Shown: piece by piece, positions 47,629-56,934 of the stretch
How the letters are laid out: the number at the start of each line of letters is the position of its first letter
Numbering within the stretch: position 1 is the first letter of the stretch
Assembly (NCBI GenBank): GCA_036925085.1
Contig: JAUPFP010000027.1
Location: 2,063,001 to 2,127,000, forward strand
Source: Brachycybe producta
Taxonomy: Eukaryota > Arthropoda > Diplopoda > Playtdesmida > Andrognathidae
DNA: 64,000 nucleotides
Reading direction: 5' to 3'
The notes under the pieces: generated by a model
The model's input: only the letters and a program-made list of their open reading frames with translations
Database searches by the model: none
Told to the model about the DNA's origin: nothing
Position numbers and translations under genes: made by a program

Positions 47629-48785
47629 TTCAACATATAGTCGACCTTGAGAAAAAAAAACGGTTCATTTATTCAAATTTATATAAATTCCAACATGCTT
47701 CAAGGGTTTTGTTACTCCACACACACACACTCAAACAGACCTGGGATATTATATATATAATTATGCAGGCTAAACACACGCACAATGTCCACACATAATG
47801 GCCAGTATCAAATTTGTAAAAATGAAATAAATATGCTGTAGTGAGCACCACCTTTAGGCAGGTCACAAAGCCCATATGTAGCTGCTCACATGTGAACACA
47901 GTCATTTAGCCAAGGCTATTTTAGCCCGAGCTACAAGAAGGTTGTGAGAACTAGGCATTACAAAGTTCTAGCTAGCCTCTAACCAGCCTTTTTGATTGAA
48001 CAAAATTTTTTTTGGTTGATCTAAATGGGATTGTTACTTCACAATTGGCACTTGGGCCACAGATTGAGAAACATTTGCTCGGTATTGCATAAAAATACGA
48101 GCCCTAGTTTAACTGATTGAACACACTCAATATTTTTGCATTGTATATCCCTACATGTACAGTAAGTCAATATAATTTTTTTTTTCAAAATGTTCAGGAC
48201 GTGCGCAAGTTCTTTGTATAGAAAACAACTGTGAGGCACGTGGTAAGGGTGTAAAATAAAGGGGGTTTCATTTTATTGGTCTGTATCTTCCACCCTCTCC
48301 TATTCACCCCTGGGTGACATCCGGCGATGACATCTGCTATACCACTGAAAAAAAGGTACAGAAGAAACTTGTAAAGGGGGAGGTATAAATTTCGGGATTA
48401 TAATCCCTACTGGCGCGTCCAATCAACTCTGAAAAAAGGGGAAATTCTCCCACTCAACACTGTCCAGTTGGATCAATATCGTATTCTAGGGAGGTCAATG
48501 GGCACAGAGAGAAGCCAAGTTAAAAACTAAAAGGGATGGAATGGGGGAGGAAAAAAAGACAACTCCGAAAAAAGATTGGGTATTGGGGTCTTAAGGGGGG
48601 GGAGGGGGTGGATCTCCGCCCTTTGCCTTTCACTTTGTTGGAATTGAGTTAGGTTAGGAGTTGACAAAAGAAGATGAGGACATGATCCAGGACAGGACCC
48701 CTTTGACTTTTTTTTTTCTCTCTCTGTCAGTCTCTTTTCGTTAAAATAAGTTACCCCCTCATTGGTTGTCAATAAGGGTCACGTG

Positions 48786-48790
48786 TATAA
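48786..48790 (+). promoter_or_regulatory. TATA-like element upstream of ftz-like gene
   Basis: TATAA inside CACGTGTATAACC, 162 bases upstream of the main ATG. Its position is plausible for a core promoter with a leader of about 130 bases, but the window is so AT-rich that a chance match is easy. Weak call. Confidence 0.2.
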
Positions 48791-48815
48791 CCAGCCCCTT
48801 AAGACCCCGACATCC

Positions 48816-48866
48816 ATGATGGCTGCTACTGGCACTAACTGCTGTTGTTGCTCACTATTGAATTGA
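48816..48866 (+). CDS. possible upstream ORF in ftz-like 5' leader
   Basis: A 16-codon ORF beginning ATGATGGCTGCT and ending TGA at 48864-48866, 85 bases before the main ATG. It would encode a small peptide with four consecutive cysteines. It matters only if transcription starts upstream of it, which the sequence cannot show. If translated it could lower initiation at the main start. Confidence 0.25.
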   Translation: MMAATGTNCCCCSLLN

Positions 48867-48951
48867 AGTATGATAAGAGACACGAGAGATTAGTGACCAA
48901 AAAAAAGGGGTCATTTCTTAATCAGTTGGGTTCCTAAAACTAGAGACCATC

Positions 48952-49789
48952 ATGAGTTCGTATTTTGGTGCTGCCATTGCTTCCAATGCTTGGAATACTA
49001 CAACAACAGCATCAGCAACAAATCGGATGAATGTTGCTGAACAATTTTTTAATAGTGGAAAATTATCAGGGACTTGTGCAATGACAACAAACGAATTACA
49101 TGAAGAGGATGATGAAGAAGAACCTTTGATAATGCACCAACAACGTCAAGATCAAAATCTTCATGTCCATCAACGCCATTTTGGAATTCCTACTCATTTA
49201 TCAACTGCAGCAGCGGCAGCAGCAGCATTATCTAACCCTTTTACTAATCGGTATAATAATATTGGTAACAATCTGACAACTTATAGTGCCATTACTCCAA
49301 CATCCAAACATGTGATTGATCAACATCAACAGCATGCCATGAATGTTCTTTTTAATGGAACAACAGCTGGTGGTGGTTTGCATGGAGGATATTATCAAAG
49401 TTTGTCCACTTCTGGTCGATCGTCCTCCAGTGAAATTGGAAGCCTTATAGAAGAAGACAATAATAGTAGTTGCAAAATTGGCAATAGTGCAAATTATGAA
49501 TCTCCATCCACATCGCCCACAACAACAACAACAGCTGGGAGTTCTGTAGTTGGAGCTTCTTCTGCTTCATCTCCTTATAACTTTCTAACATCTTGCAACA
49601 ATATCACCAACAACAACATCCACCAAGTTGGGTACGAATCTGCAAGGGCAGCGGTGGCGTTGTTACAGGAAAATACAACGACAAATAGCTACACAGACAA
49701 TTGTAACAACAATATCAATAAATCATCTTCTAGTTTTTATCCATGGATGAAAACATTTCATCATCACCATCACCATCATAATCATCAAG
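48952..49789 (+). CDS. ftz: fushi tarazu-like Hox protein, exon 1 (N-terminus to YPWM)
   Basis: First coding exon of a Hox transcription factor, 279 full codons plus one base (phase 1). The ATG at 48952 is chosen because the product opens MSSYF, the N-terminal motif conserved in many Hox proteins, and an A sits at -3. In order: an acidic stretch (residues 51-57), a seven-alanine tract (86-92), long Ser/Thr/Asn-rich low-complexity sequence, then FYPWMK with YPWM at 263-266, the motif that contacts the PBC cofactor (Extradenticle). Seven histidines follow at once. The exon ends CAAG|GTAAAG, a good splice donor; reading on gives a stop at 49864-49866. I see no LXXLL motif, the FTZ-F1 contact of derived insect Ftz; the nearest candidate (around VALLQ, before YPWM) lacks the first leucine. 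The protein acts in the nucleus. Alternative: another central-class Hox gene (Antp or Scr), less likely from exon 2. Confidence 0.85.
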
Positions 49790-49895
49790 GTAAAGACAAA
49801 TTTCGAATGGTGCCATTCGTGGTGCCCATGAAGGTGCCACTAAGGTGCCATTGGTGGTGCCACTGAAATTGCCATTAGTGGTGCCATTGGTAGTG
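49790..49895 (+). repeat. GGTGCCATT degenerate tandem at intron start
   Basis: From 49808 on: GGTGCCATTCGTGGTGCC, GGTGCCACTAAGGTGCCATT, GGTGGTGCCACTG, GTGGTGCCATTGGTAG. It lies a few bases inside the splice donor. Confidence 0.65.
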
Positions 49896-50764
49896 ACAGA
49901 TTTGTGTTCATGTTTGCTCTTAACCCTGTTCCTTTTTAGAGTTATTTTGAAGCTAATGTATATTAAGAAACATTTCAAAGTTTACTAGATACTAGACTAG
50001 TACACAGTTCTGCACAAAAAAAGTATTTTTTTGCAATATCTTTAAAAATAAACATTTTACAACAAAAATTTTTACAAGAAATGATCTAATTTTATTTCAG
50101 TTTGATAAACAAAAATGATTTTGAAATTGCTCTTGAAAAAGTTAATTATTTTTAAGATATTGGGGATTACGAAAACTATGTTAACAGATTCAGTTACAAT
50201 TCTAGTTTCTAAGGAACTAAGGAGATTTCTTACTTTAAAAAAATTATTTGTATTTTTGATAAGAGAGCGCGTTATTCATGAACCACTTTTGAAAGTGGCG
50301 CGCTCAAAGAACCCGCCATTTATAAAACAGCAAATCAGGTTTTCGATTAAATGAGGAAGGGGATGAAATTGGAGGGAAGATGGGAGAGAGAAAAAAACCC
50401 GAGGCTAGAAAAAGATCACGTGAATGAATCCTGGATTCTGATCTCGTTGTTTCGCGATTTCAGACGCCATTTTTTTTTTTTCTCTTTTTCTTTTATTCAA
50501 ATCCACCATCTTTAGTGTTTGTGGTCAGAAGGTAGAGTGAAAAATGATGAGGAGGGAAAAAAATAAGGGGAGGTGTTTAAGGTTAGGGGTGGATTCAAAA
50601 TCCAGGTAAACCCTATGGAAAAATCATCATAGGAGAGTGTATAGAAAAAATAATAAGGTAGAAGGTTGAGAGAGAGAGGGGGGAAAAAAGGAACAACTTA
50701 AAGGTGGGTTCAGGAATATTTTCAAAATTATGAATATAGAAAATTTTTTTTTTCATATTCTCAG
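49790..50764 (+). other. ftz-like intron (975 bp)
   Basis: Single intron between the hexapeptide exon and the homeodomain exon, the usual site in Hox genes. It starts GTAAAG and ends in a T-rich tract plus CAG. The first 100 bases (about 49808-49895) hold a degenerate tandem of GGTGCCATT/GGTGCCACT units, six or seven copies. The rest is AT-rich, with a T-run before the acceptor at about 50742-50754. I recognise no other exon in it. Confidence 0.85.
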
Positions 50765-51288
50765 ATACAACACAAGGACCAAAGAGAACAAGGCAAACGT
50801 ACAGCAGATTTCAAACATTTGAATTGGAAAAGGAATTTCATTTTAATCGTTATCTAACGAGACGAAGAAGGATTGAAATTGCTACCGATTTAGGATTGAC
50901 AGAACGTCAAATCAAAATATGGTTTCAAAATAGACGTATGAAAGCAAAGAAAGAGACAAAAATGAATGGAGTTGTTGGATTAGGCGAAATAGGAGAAATG
51001 GTAGGAGAAGTAGGAGAATTGATGTCACCACCACCAGCACCACAACCACCGATTTCAGGAGTTGGTGGCGAGAGTGGCAGCGGCGGCGGCGGCGGCGGCA
51101 CCGTGAGCGATGAGAGTTGCTCCGAAGATCATCATCTTCATCATCGGCACCAAAATCACCACCAACAGCAGCAACAGCAACATCACCACCATCGAATACA
51201 ACAGCAATTGCAATGTATGCAACAGCAACAGCAACATTCAAAAGAAATGACGAACGTTGATGATATTCTTGTAACGATAGTTGAATGA
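50765..51288 (+). CDS. ftz: fushi tarazu-like Hox protein, exon 2 (homeodomain and C-terminus)
   Basis: Second coding exon, after a polypyrimidine tract and CAG at 50762-50764. The split codon G|AT gives D280. The homeodomain covers residues 285-344 (50779-50958): arm KRTRQTY, helix 1 core [17 protein letters not shown], helix 3 with W48, F49, Q50, N51 and R53 intact. Position 56 is Ala (RRMKAKKE) where Antp and Scr have Trp; together with KRTRQTY this points to Ftz. Unusual positions are S9, F11, F14 and T36-D37. Only 18 residues separate YPWM from the homeodomain. The 109-residue C-terminus has a Gly6 run (386-391), His-rich and Gln-rich tracts (402-440) and ends DDILVTIVE before TGA at 51286-51288. 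Total length is 453 aa. Role by family: sequence-specific DNA binding, Hox patterning or neurogenesis, and segmentation in insects. Assignment to ftz rather than Antp or Scr rests on residue recognition, not on a computed tree. Confidence 0.88.
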
Positions 51289-51400
51289 AATTATCCACAC
51301 AAAAAAATAATCAAAAATTGGGGCCAAGATGCAATAAGTAAGATAACATTTTTTTTGAAGAAAAGAATTTAAGGTGATTTTTCAAAGTTTAAGAAACGCC

Positions 51401-51600
51401 TTTTGAACATTCTGATTATTCTTGTCTTTCAGGTGTGAAACGATGAGAAACTCATGAGAAATATGTGTTTTAAAAAACTAGAAAGGTACTTCGAAGTATT
51501 TGTATATTTGATATATTTCAAAATAAAGCTTTTTAAGTGGATAATAACTATAAGTTACCCTTCTAGTTTCTAAAACAAGATAAGTTTCTCTCATTATATA
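51401..51600. mobile_element. 'CTAGAAGGG' MITE, copy 7
   Basis: Shortened copy starting 112 bases after the ftz-like stop: CATTCTGATTATTCTTGTC left, TTACCCTTCTAGTTTCTAAA right. It probably lies in the 3' UTR if the UTR is of ordinary length. Confidence 0.7.
51522..51527 (+). terminator. candidate poly(A) signal AATAAA
   Basis: First canonical AATAAA I find after the ftz-like stop, 234 bases downstream. It lies inside a copy of the fold-back MITE (51401-51600), so if used, the transposable element would supply the 3' end signal. No transcript evidence is available here. Confidence 0.25.
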
Positions 51601-51711
51601 AATACTTCTCACGTCCAATTAAAAAGTAAGAATTTTTAACTTTATTTTTAAAAAGTTAATGCTCAACATGGAATAATTTAATATCTACTAATTAATTAAG
51701 GTTGCATAACG

Positions 51712-51995
51712 GTTAGAAACTAGAAAAGGTAGATAGATAAATCACTTATTATTTTCATGTTGATATCTTTTAAAATAAACTTTATGTCAGTTTGAAAAAT
51801 AACCCAATTTTAAGCTGACAATGCTTGTTTATAAATAAAAGCTTATTTTAAAAGATATCAACATGAAAATACTCTTGAGGTCATTGTGCTACCCTTCTAG
51901 TTTCTAAAACACAAGTTTCCCTTAATTTTGCTCTTCTGAAATACAGAATAATCAACAGTTCGAAAAGCAGTCATTCATAAACCATTCTTAGGAAG
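51712..51995. mobile_element. 'CTAGAAGGG' MITE, copy 8
   Basis: GGTTAGAAACTAGAAAAGGT left to AGTCATTCATAAACCATTC right. The left tip is missing. Confidence 0.75.
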
Positions 51996-52057
51996 GAGAT
52001 TTGAAAAACCAGAAATGAATAAATAAGAGAATAACAAGCAACAGAACCAACAAAGAG

Positions 52058-52070
52058 TGGCGGCCATCTT
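52058..52070 (-). promoter_or_regulatory. YY1/Pho-like site downstream of ftz-like gene
   Basis: Minus strand reads CAAGATGGCCGCC, the well-known YY1 recognition core (Pho in flies, core GCCAT). It lies 0.8 kb after the stop, between two MITE-rich stretches. Polycomb response elements near fly Hox genes use GCCAT; activity here is inference. Confidence 0.3.
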
Positions 52071-52079
52071 GTTTTTTGG

Positions 52080-52845
52080 GTGGTTTTTTGTAAAGAAAAC
52101 AAGTGACACACATTAAAAAAAAGGAACAAAGTTGTTTCTCAGATTAGTAATGGGGCATATTTGTTAATTTCCCTATATAAGTTAATAAAAGGACAGTCCG
52201 AAAAGCCAAACCAACAACGTTTGGGATGTCTTTTTTGTCACTTTGTGTGTGTGTGCAATACCCGCTGTTTTATGGCTCAAAAAAAGTGATAAGGGTCAGT
52301 CACGCCGATGTCCAGTCTTTCTCTCGCTTTCTATCCTTCATACGTTTGCCCAAAAGGCATCCAAAACACAACTTTTTTGACAGGAGGACCATTTTCAGGA
52401 CATTTATTGCCCCTATATACTTTTATGATTCCTTCTTTTTTTTTTTTCAGAAGACAGGACCAAAATTTCTTCTTTACCCTTCTCTGTCTTTATATATATA
52501 TATATTTTGGAGGTTTTTACAATTTTTGAGCTTATCTTTTAACATTGTCTTTGAAAACATTCCTTGACATTCCTTCCCCCCTTAACTCCCCCCCCCCCCC
52601 CATTTCCCCATCTTCTTCCAAAAATACAGAACAATACTCTTTGTGTGTTGTCCCATCTAGAGAAACACATTTTATGATTGGAAAATCACATTTTGAACGT
52701 TTTTCTTGTTTTCTTGTATTTTTCTCTTATTTTTCTGTCCTTCTTGTCTCTACAATTTAGAATTTTTTGAAATTTTAGGTTTTCACATGTGTGTGTGCTT
52801 TGTTTGTGTGTTTTTGTCAATTGCAATAAAAGTGTAAACGTCCCT
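52080..52845. other. gene-free interval 3' of ftz-like gene
   Basis: T-rich with a C-run at 52587-52600 and a TA tract at 52492-52506. Three short ORFs here are T-rich artefacts. Confidence 0.45.
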
Positions 52846-52849
52846 CGAA

Positions 52850-53285
52850 TTCTTTAGCTATTTTTTCAAGGAGCAAAATTAAATGAAACTAAAGTTTTAG
52901 TGTTTTTTTTTTCATGTTGATTATCTTTCAAAATAAGCTTTTTATGTTATTTTTTTTAAAATGATCCAAGTCTTAAGAGATGATATTTTTTAGATTTTTG
53001 TCTGTAAAAAGTTTGTTTTGAAATATATCAACATGAAAATACTAATATTTGATTCAGAGCTATCCATTCTAGTTTTTAACACACTTTCAATTTCTCTTTA
53101 TTGTTAATCGTTTGAAATATAGAGTAACCACAAAAGTGTATAAAAAACTAGAAGGGTAACGGAAGCCACTTTTGAGTTATTGAGCTACCCTTCTAGTTTC
53201 TAAAACACATTCGAGTTTTTTTTTTAGTGTTGTTCTTCTAAAATGTATTTATAACCAGAGTTCGAAAATCAGCTGTTCAATAAAA
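52850..53285. mobile_element. 'CTAGAAGGG' MITE, copy 9 (double)
   Basis: A full fold-back copy followed within it by an extra arm pair (AAAAACTAGAAGGGTAACGG; GAGCTACCCTTCTAGTTTCT), so two insertions or an internal duplication. Confidence 0.65.
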
Positions 53286-53289
53286 AGCA

Positions 53290-54015
53290 ACTTTTATTGT
53301 TAATTTTGAACAACTGTGTTTTGGGTTTTTTTTTAATATTATAAATATAATAACGGAAATTGAGGTGAAGTCTCTCTTAATAATTGTATATTTAATAATT
53401 CATAATTTTGGTTTTGATTTCATATCTAGGTTAAGTTAACTTAAGCTAAAACCTTAACCATCACACTGTAGGCTATGCAAGCCATTTTTAACTTGAATAA
53501 TTAATTGTTTGTGTTTGTCTAAATGTTCCTTCGTTTTCTTTTTTTTCTAGTGTTGTAAATAAGCGAACAAAAATAATTAAATTTCAGTTAAAATTTAGTA
53601 TTTTAGCGTTTTATCAATGTGGCTTTTTTGTCAATTTATCCGTTTATGAAAAAAAAAGTGTTTATTCTTCTAATTCTACACTTTTTATTATGGAAAAAAA
53701 TGAATTATGTACAGAGAAATAACATGATATTATTCATCTCAGGGATGGTTTTTTATATATAGAAATACCATTAAAGAAATTTGAATCATCTTTCGTGTGT
53801 TTTGTAAATTAATTATTATTGATTGGAAAGTTTTAATTCTCAAGTAAAGATTTTTTTTTTTTGATAATTCTTATTGATTTCATTTTTGTTTGAAAATTTG
53901 ATATATCAAAATAAAAAAAAAGTTGTTAGAATTACTTGAAATTTTCTTTGTGTTTCATTCTGATGTGTATTTTATATTATTAAAAAGTGATTACATCTAA
54001 ATTTAACTTCAAATC
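53290..54015. other. gene-free AT-rich interval
   Basis: Very AT-rich with poly-T/A tracts; nothing coding or structured recognised. Confidence 0.45.
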
Positions 54016-54017
54016 TT

Positions 54018-54345
54018 TAAAAATATTTTAGAAACTAGAAAAGTAAATGAAACTAATATTTTAAATGTGATACATTTAAAAATAAACTATATTGTAGTTA
54101 GAAAAAAAATGGCCGAATTTTTTGTTTTCCTGAAGTATTATCCGACAATTTTGTCATTCATTTCGTTTTTCATTTCAAGTTGGGTCAAAAAAATTGAACT
54201 TTTGGCTTAATTTGAAATGAAAAACCGAAAATGGCAAAAAATGTTAAATAACCATGAAAAGTTCTTGTTTATAAAACTATCCAACATAAAAATCTTACCT
54301 TAAGTAATTTATTTACTCTTCTAGTTTCTAAAACACTTAAGAGTT
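54018..54345. mobile_element. 'CTAGAAGGG' MITE, copy 10
   Basis: TTAGAAACTAGAAAAGTAAA left and TTACTCTTCTAGTTTCTAAA right, with a CATTTCAAGTTGG...TTTGAAATGAAAA inner palindrome unlike the other copies. Confidence 0.65.
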
Positions 54346-54529
54346 GCACCTTTGATGCAAAAGAACGAGTCATTCTTTATCCAAATTGTTCCATTTCATT
54401 TGCATATTTAGCAATGTCTAATTATATAAAAACGTATTTAAATTTAAACAAGAAAATTAAACAAAAAACAATAGTTTTTTTAGATACTCGCTTTTATGAA
54501 AACATTAAAAAAAACACAAAATATAATCT

Positions 54530-54605
54530 GTGCTTGTCCTGTTGGTGTAGTGGTTAGTGTCTCAGCCTGTGGTAATGTTGGCCATGGGTTCAAAATGTGA
54601 ATTAT
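54530..54605 (+). repeat. tRNA-like SINE head or tRNA pseudogene
   Basis: GTTGGTGTAGTGGTTAGTGT contains a perfect RNA polymerase III A box (TGGTGTAGTGG); 34 bases on, GGGTTCAAAATG is a B box lacking its final CC. Spacing fits a tRNA, but I cannot fold acceptor and anticodon stems, so this looks like a tRNA-derived SINE remnant rather than a working tRNA. Confidence 0.55.
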
Positions 54606-54609
54606 TTTC

Positions 54610-55585
54610 AAATATTTCAGAAGGACAAAAACAAATTATGTTAAATAAAAGCGAGTAATAAAAAAGTCAAAGGTTACCACGAAAGTAAAATCACTTTTAA
54701 AGATGGTGTAATTTTTAAATAAGATTCTTTTATTAACCAACTAACTTTCTATCACAATTGTGATGGAAATAAGTCATTTAAAAAACAAGATCTTGTAAAA
54801 TTGCAAAACTACACACAAATAAAACAGATAATTCTTATCGCAAAAAAAAAAAACTCATAAAACAGTCAAGTTTATTCAATGTGTCTGTCTGGCTACTTGT
54901 ATAACACCTTTTTTTATTTTGTTTAAAAAAAAGGTGTTGAAATGTTGAGCATTGTAAACACACCCCCACATCATTACATTGACGAGAGATGGAAACCAAC
55001 TTTTATACATAGATATTCATGAATTATGGCTTTGCACTTTACGTCCTGCAGTACCATTAATAAGGCTATTTAGCCTCAAGTACATAAAACACACATTTAA
55101 GTCTATTAAATAAATCTATTTTTAACATTCACTTATAATATAAAAGATTAATTCTACAAACCATATTAAATTCCAATTTCTAAAACACTCAAAAGAACAA
55201 GAGGAGGAGGAGGAGGAGTCTATTTTAAAACTATTATTACTACTCATATAATTAATTGAACAGTTATATAATAGTTAAAGTGTTTTAAATTTCATATATG
55301 TACATACAATATGTGAATTATCTTTTCAGTAATTATTAATTTATTACATAATTAATGATTTATATTTTTGTGAAGCCTAGAGACAACAAAGTTAATGTTG
55401 TATGAAAAAAAAACTCTAGTGTCATTTATTCATTCATTCGTAGAATGAACATCAGAGAGAGAGATATGTATAATGTAAGGGATTTCACTTTGTATTAAAG
55501 TTTTGTTGTATTTGAAATGAAGATACATCAGTCATTGAATGAACGAAAAAAAACCTATTTCCTGCGTGGTTTTTCAAGCATACAC
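54610..55585. other. gene-free interval
   Basis: GGAGGAGGAGGAGG at 55202-55217 and a GAGAGAGA tract at 55456; no exon recognised. Confidence 0.45.
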
Positions 55586-55590
55586 ATAAA

Positions 55591-55880
55591 CAGGGTGGCG
55601 CAAAAGTAATCATATTCATTGTTTATAACTTTTTGAACACAACATATGACGTATCAGTTTGCTCTGTAAACGCAATAAAAATAGGACATAGGACTTAATG
55701 GCATTTCAACTTGTGAGGGTTTTTCGATTTATGTAGAAACCTCTTGAACGAAATAAACGCGCAAGTTGAGGACTAATTGTATTAGATACTAATATGTCCT
55801 AACTTTCTAGTTTATTCTTTCTAGTATATAAAGGAAAAGATTCCAAAATAAAATGCGATGATTATTTTTGAGCCACCCTG
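55591..55880. mobile_element. mariner-type short inverted-repeat element
   Basis: CAGGGTGGCGCAAAAGTAAT left and TTTTGAGCCACCCTG right, followed by TATA. This is the terminus style of many mariner-derived MITEs. 290 bases, no transposase. Confidence 0.65.
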
Positions 55881-55884
55881 TATA

Positions 55885-56655
55885 CACATACACTACACGC
55901 AAAGCTCAACAAACGCTGCCATTTTGGTTGCATACTTTTTAATGTTTTTTTAGTTTAGTTCTGTATATTATGTGTGCATTACATGGAGTATTGGGGGCAC
56001 TCTCTCAAAAGTCATTCATAATAAACGACCGACATTTTCGTTATGTTCGGCAAAAAAAGAAAACGGCATTCCATTTCCTTGTTTTTTCGTCCCATAAAAA
56101 AACACCTCCAAACCCCATCTTTCTATGTATGTGTCTGTCTCTCTGATGTGAGGGCAAGATAATTTTCACCATTAAAGTAAAACACAAGCCAATATAATAT
56201 GCTGATGATGATGTTGTCTTGATGATCATCATCAAAATATACAACACAAAAAGTGTTGTTATCCAAAAAAAAAATCCGAACATGTTCAAAACACAAAAAC
56301 CACAAAACAAAAGTACAAATATTAATTACTAGAAACAAGAGACAGCAAAATTCTTCCATTTTTAACAAATATAAATGTATAGCTTTCACAGTTGCTCTCT
56401 CTCTCTATTTAGAATTGAATACGAAAATGTCATTCATCAAATTTACTAATCAATTTGTATAAAACCTTACCGTTTTGTAAATTTACTTTCATTATACAGC
56501 CTTATAACTGGCAAAATATGAAAAATATCTAAAACAATAAGTCAATCTACTAAGTCACCACCATCTACAAAGTCATTATCAAATTGGTGATTTTTGCAAA
56601 TTGACTAGTTTAACTGATTTGCCAATGTTATTGTCTTTGGTGACTTTAAAGTTTA
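55885..56655. other. gene-free interval
   Basis: GATGATGATG/CATCATC inverted runs near 56202-56232 and a CTCTCTCTCTCTC run at 56394-56406. No exon. Confidence 0.45.
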
Positions 56656-56659
56656 AAAA

Positions 56660-56930
56660 GCCTCTTGAACTCTTGATTATTCTTCTGTCTCTCACGCACA
56701 AAATAGAGAAAGTTGAAAGTGTTTTAGAAACTAGAAGGGTAGATCAATAATCACTACACAAATATTTTATTTAGACATCTTTTAAAAAAAGCTTTTCATG
56801 TCATTTTTAAAGTTGACCCAAGAAATTGACGTCAAACGATATTTTTTTTTTAATTTTTGTCTATAAACCGTTTATTTTGAAACTACAAAATAACCACTGT
56901 TCAAAAATTACCTCCTTTTCATAAAACATC
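56660..56930. mobile_element. 'CTAGAAGGG' MITE, copy 11
   Basis: GAACTCTTGATTATTCTTC left tip well preserved; the right arm is partly deleted. Confidence 0.7.
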
Positions 56931-56934
56931 ATAT

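Larger units (their letters stand above)
46791..48105. mobile_element. hAT-like 1.3-kb inverted-repeat element upstream of ftz-like gene
   Basis: Begins AGGGCTCGGATTTTTATGC and ends with its near complement. Matching phrases extend about 200 bases inward (CTCAATTTGTGGCCCAAGTG; CAATTGTGAA; AAAAGGCTGG; CTAGTTCTCACAACCTT; GCTACA). The termini match the short element at 59887. The interior has a CTCF-like site and a CT-rich tandem at 47460-47625, but no transposase. I find no matching target-site duplication. Confidence 0.65.
48106..48951 (+). other. 5' flank and putative leader of the ftz-like gene
   Basis: Unique sequence between the inverted-repeat element ending at 48105 and the ftz-like ATG. 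It is less AT-rich than most of the window. It has G-runs at about 48593-48608, a CACGTG E-box at about 48781, the TATA-like site, and a GAGACACGAGAG tract at about 48878-48890. This is the most likely place for the proximal promoter. Confidence 0.4.

Noticed and set aside
47386-47798. Overlapping Ser/Pro/Leu-rich ORFs
   Set aside because: Translations of the three-copy pyrimidine tandem at 47462-47628.
48952-51288. Calling the gene Antp or Scr
   Set aside because: Ala at homeodomain position 56 and the KRTRQTY arm disagree with both, which have Trp56 and RGRQTY or RTSYT-type arms.
49730-51298. Antisense ORFs opposite the ftz-like exons
   Set aside because: Shadow frames of the CAG/GGC-rich coding repeats on the minus strand.
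54530-54605. Functional tRNA gene
   Set aside because: The B box is incomplete and the acceptor and anticodon stems do not pair.
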